A DNA stretch of 64,000 nt, from positions 52,123 through 116,122 of the forward strand of contig CAKUCW010000003.1 of assembly GCA_934643825.1 (NCBI GenBank), in the 5' to 3' direction. The stretch's first letter is position 1. Every line of letters starts with the position of its first letter. Both the position numbers and the translations under genes were made by a program. The notes beneath the pieces are model-generated. The model did not search any database and was not told where the DNA came from. It was given only the letters and a program-made list of their open reading frames with translations. This DNA comes from an uncultured Clostridia bacterium (GTDB taxonomy: Bacteria; Bacillota; Clostridia; Christensenellales; Aristaeellaceae). Of this stretch, positions 62,611 through 64,000 are shown piece after piece.

Positions 62611-63540
62611 ATGAAGTCTTATCCCCGTCTTTCTCCTTATAAAACGGAGACCGATCCGCTCTCCACATTTCTTTCCGAATTCCGCTTCGATGTCGAATAC
62701 TTCACAAACTGGCCTCAGCAGGACCATAAAACCCTGCGCAACATCGTCAGCTCGCAGATGAAGCTCATCCTCATCGAAAGCGGAAACAGCATGCTTGTCT
62801 CCGATAAAAAGAATTACGCCATGTCCGCGGGCAGCTGTCTGCTCATTCCGCCGTATACGGTATACGACGCGGAAACGTTCGAGGGCGTCCATTCCTACGA
62901 GGTGTTTTTCAGCATTTATCCCGCCGTGCGCGAACAGGAGTTTTGTCAGTACGCGCATTTTACGTCGATCATGTTTTTTCCGTCGTTCATCACCCCCGAA
63001 GAATTCGCATTCATCGGCGCCTGCTATACATCGCTTCAGAAACAAAAACCGGGGGCTTATGCGCAGGTCGGTGCAATGCTCAAGCTGCTGCTCATCCGCA
63101 TTTTCAGACAGCAGAACGAGCAGGATTTTTCCACCCCGATTGTCAATGCAGGCGAACACGCGCTGATGAGCCGCTTTTTTGATTATCTGGAATCGCACAT
63201 TTCCGAGCCTGTGCATGTCGAACATCTTTGTGCAGCGCTTGGCGTATCGCAGAGTTATCTTTATCGCTGCTGTCGGAATGTCATGAGCTGTTCCCCCAGC
63301 CAGACGATCACCCGATGCAAGCTGCGCCATGCGCAATCCTTGCTCAAGAATCCGGATCTTTCCATCGGACAGGTTGCCGAAGCGATCGGTTTTGATCCCT
63401 ATTATTTCAGCAGCCAGTTTAAAAAGATGTTTCTCCTCTCCCCCACTCGCTATAGACAGACCATTGGCGTTGCAGAACGGGCGATGACAGGAAAAGTTGA
63501 CGGAGATACGGTTTCGCAGGAATCTTCAAATTCCAAGTAA
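62611..63540 (+). CDS. AraC-family transcriptional regulator
   Basis: A 309-residue regulator with a cupin-like N-terminal ligand domain (SCLLIPPYTVYDAETFEGVHSYEVFF) and two C-terminal HTH motifs (residues about 205-300: VEHLCAALGVSQSYLYRCCRNV and IGQVAEAIGFDPYYFSSQFKKMF). GGAGG lies seven bases before the ATG at 62611; an upstream ATG at 62584 lacks one. It is divergent from flavoprotein 2, and the 250-bp gap would hold its operators. Effector unknown. Confidence 0.9.
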   Translation: MKSYPRLSPYKTETDPLSTFLSEFRFDVEYFTNWPQQDHKTLRNIVSSQMKLILIESGNSMLVSDKKNYAMSAGSCLLIPPYTVYDAETFEGVHSYEVFFSIYPAVREQEFCQYAHFTSIMFFPSFITPEEFAFIGACYTSLQKQKPGAYAQVGAMLKLLLIRIFRQQNEQDFSTPIVNAGEHALMSRFFDYLESHISEPVHVEHLCAALGVSQSYLYRCCRNVMSCSPSQTITRCKLRHAQSLLKNPDLSIGQVAEAIGFDPYYFSSQFKKMFLLSPTRYRQTIGVAERAMTGKVDGDTVSQESSNSK

Positions 63541-63604
63541 TGCTCTTGGGCGATGGCGCAAATTCCACCATGTCCCGTTCCAAAATCATTCCAGCATACA
63601 AATA

Positions 63605-63645
63605 GCCGCTCGTTTTATGCAACAAGCGGCTTTATGTTTTTTAAA
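63605..63645 (+). terminator. Terminator of the AraC gene
   Basis: AGCCGCT/AGCGGCT stem with a 14-nt loop, followed by TTATGTTTTTT on the plus strand. Confidence 0.75.
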
Positions 63646-63722
63646 GAATGTAGCGCTTTCCTATATGCTGACTGATTATGAAATGTCGCTCTTTCTTGCC
63701 CACAAAGCGTCGAGAATGAATT

Positions 63723-64000
63723 CTAACCCAGCATGTTTTCTGACTTCGTCGAAGATGAAATGCACCAAGCCTCTTTCGCGTTCTCCCTCCCACTCTCCCA
63801 GGTGTTCATCCCCGTGCTGTTTCCGCCACTGGCGGCGCATGGGGTTAAACCTACCCAAGAACGTTCTCTGACTTGGTAGAAAACGACATTATGCACCAAG
63901 CCTCTTTCGCATTCTCCCTCCTGCTCTCCCAGGTGATTTTTCCTGCCTGTATCCCGCACTGCGGGCGGCAGGAAAAATCCTAACCAAGTACGTTCTCTGA
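63723..64000. repeat. 128-129-bp tandem repeat, continues past window end
   Basis: Unit 1 (63723-63850), unit 2 (63851-63979) and the start of unit 3 (63980-64000) share (C/T)TAACC-type starts, GTTCTCTGACTT, TGCACCAAGCCTCTTTCGC, TTCTCCCTCC and CTCTCCCAGGTG. Unit 2 also holds a long GATTTTTCCTGCC/GGCAGGAAAAATC hairpin; unit 1 has a weaker one. Both strands are open in more than one frame, with no ribosome site. The 63541-63722 stretch holds only the AraC terminator and nothing else I can name. Confidence 0.75.

Noticed and set aside
63676..63959. Two short minus-strand frames across the terminal tandem repeat, with similar peptide (GLVH) segments
   Set aside because: The similarity follows from the DNA repeat. 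No start with a ribosome site is seen, and frames differ between units.

Overview
This 64 kb window looks like chromosome from a GC-rich, anaerobic, spore-forming-lineage Firmicute of the class Clostridia, probably from the gut. The evidence is spoIIID-mbl, spmA-spmB, an ecfA1-ecfA2-ecfT-truA block, Na+-pumping decarboxylase subunits, ATP-type PEP carboxykinase, a glucuronide/hexuronate cluster, strong AAGGAGG ribosome sites and sigma-A-like promoters. Species cannot be named from the sequence alone. I see no rRNA, tRNA, prophage, transposase gene or CRISPR array.

Layout. 1-4.2 kb (minus): DNA methyltransferase, unknown 199-aa protein, trmD and a TetM-like GTPase cut by the window edge. 4.4-8.6 kb: a Cys-rich YkgJ-like protein, a lipoprotein with seven peptidoglycan-binding repeats, and a YjjG-like HAD phosphatase. 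8.7-10.6 kb: spoIIID, mbl, cdd. 10.7-14.5 kb: a modular hairpin repeat array, then truA and an ECF transporter energising module behind an FMN riboswitch. 14.5-16.9 kb: two G3E (CobW) metallochaperone-type GTPases, one with a very long His/Asp/Glu tract. 16.9-19.7 kb: malic enzyme, then a small unknown gene coupled to an Fe-type alcohol dehydrogenase. 19.9-25.5 kb (plus): GH2 glycosidase, GPH symporter, uxuA and a mannonate/fructuronate SDR. 25.7-28.8 kb: secreted or surface proteins and a small acidic protein.

28.9-34.3 kb (minus): mmdA, a NitT/TauT-type ABC importer, then oadB and oadG; the importer lies inside the split Na+-pump decarboxylase set. 34.4-41 kb: C69 dipeptidase, a secreted FMN-binding/FAD flavoprotein reductase, Hsp20 and pckA. 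41.2-50.1 kb (minus): Ldh_2-type dehydrogenase, MATE exporter and cardiolipin synthase; recQ with two tandem GT-C membrane glycosyltransferase-like proteins. 50.2-54.2 kb: small protein, secreted protein, LytTR response regulator, polyprenyl-phosphate sugar transferase, HTH regulator. 54.2-64 kb: a MITE-like element, a large surface protein, spmAB, an ECF sigma/anti-sigma pair, a second secreted flavoprotein reductase with a divergent AraC regulator, and a 128-bp tandem repeat running off the right edge.

The metabolic genes suggest C4-acid and hexuronate metabolism: glucuronides are cleaved, uronates taken up and routed through mannonate; malate, PEP and oxaloacetate are interconverted; Na+-dependent decarboxylation conserves energy; and two exported flavoproteins probably reduce external acceptors. 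The least explained features are three families of intergenic repeats. One is a three-hairpin module whose stems change in a compensatory way while the linkers stay constant; another ends in a terminator-like hairpin downstream of minus-strand genes.
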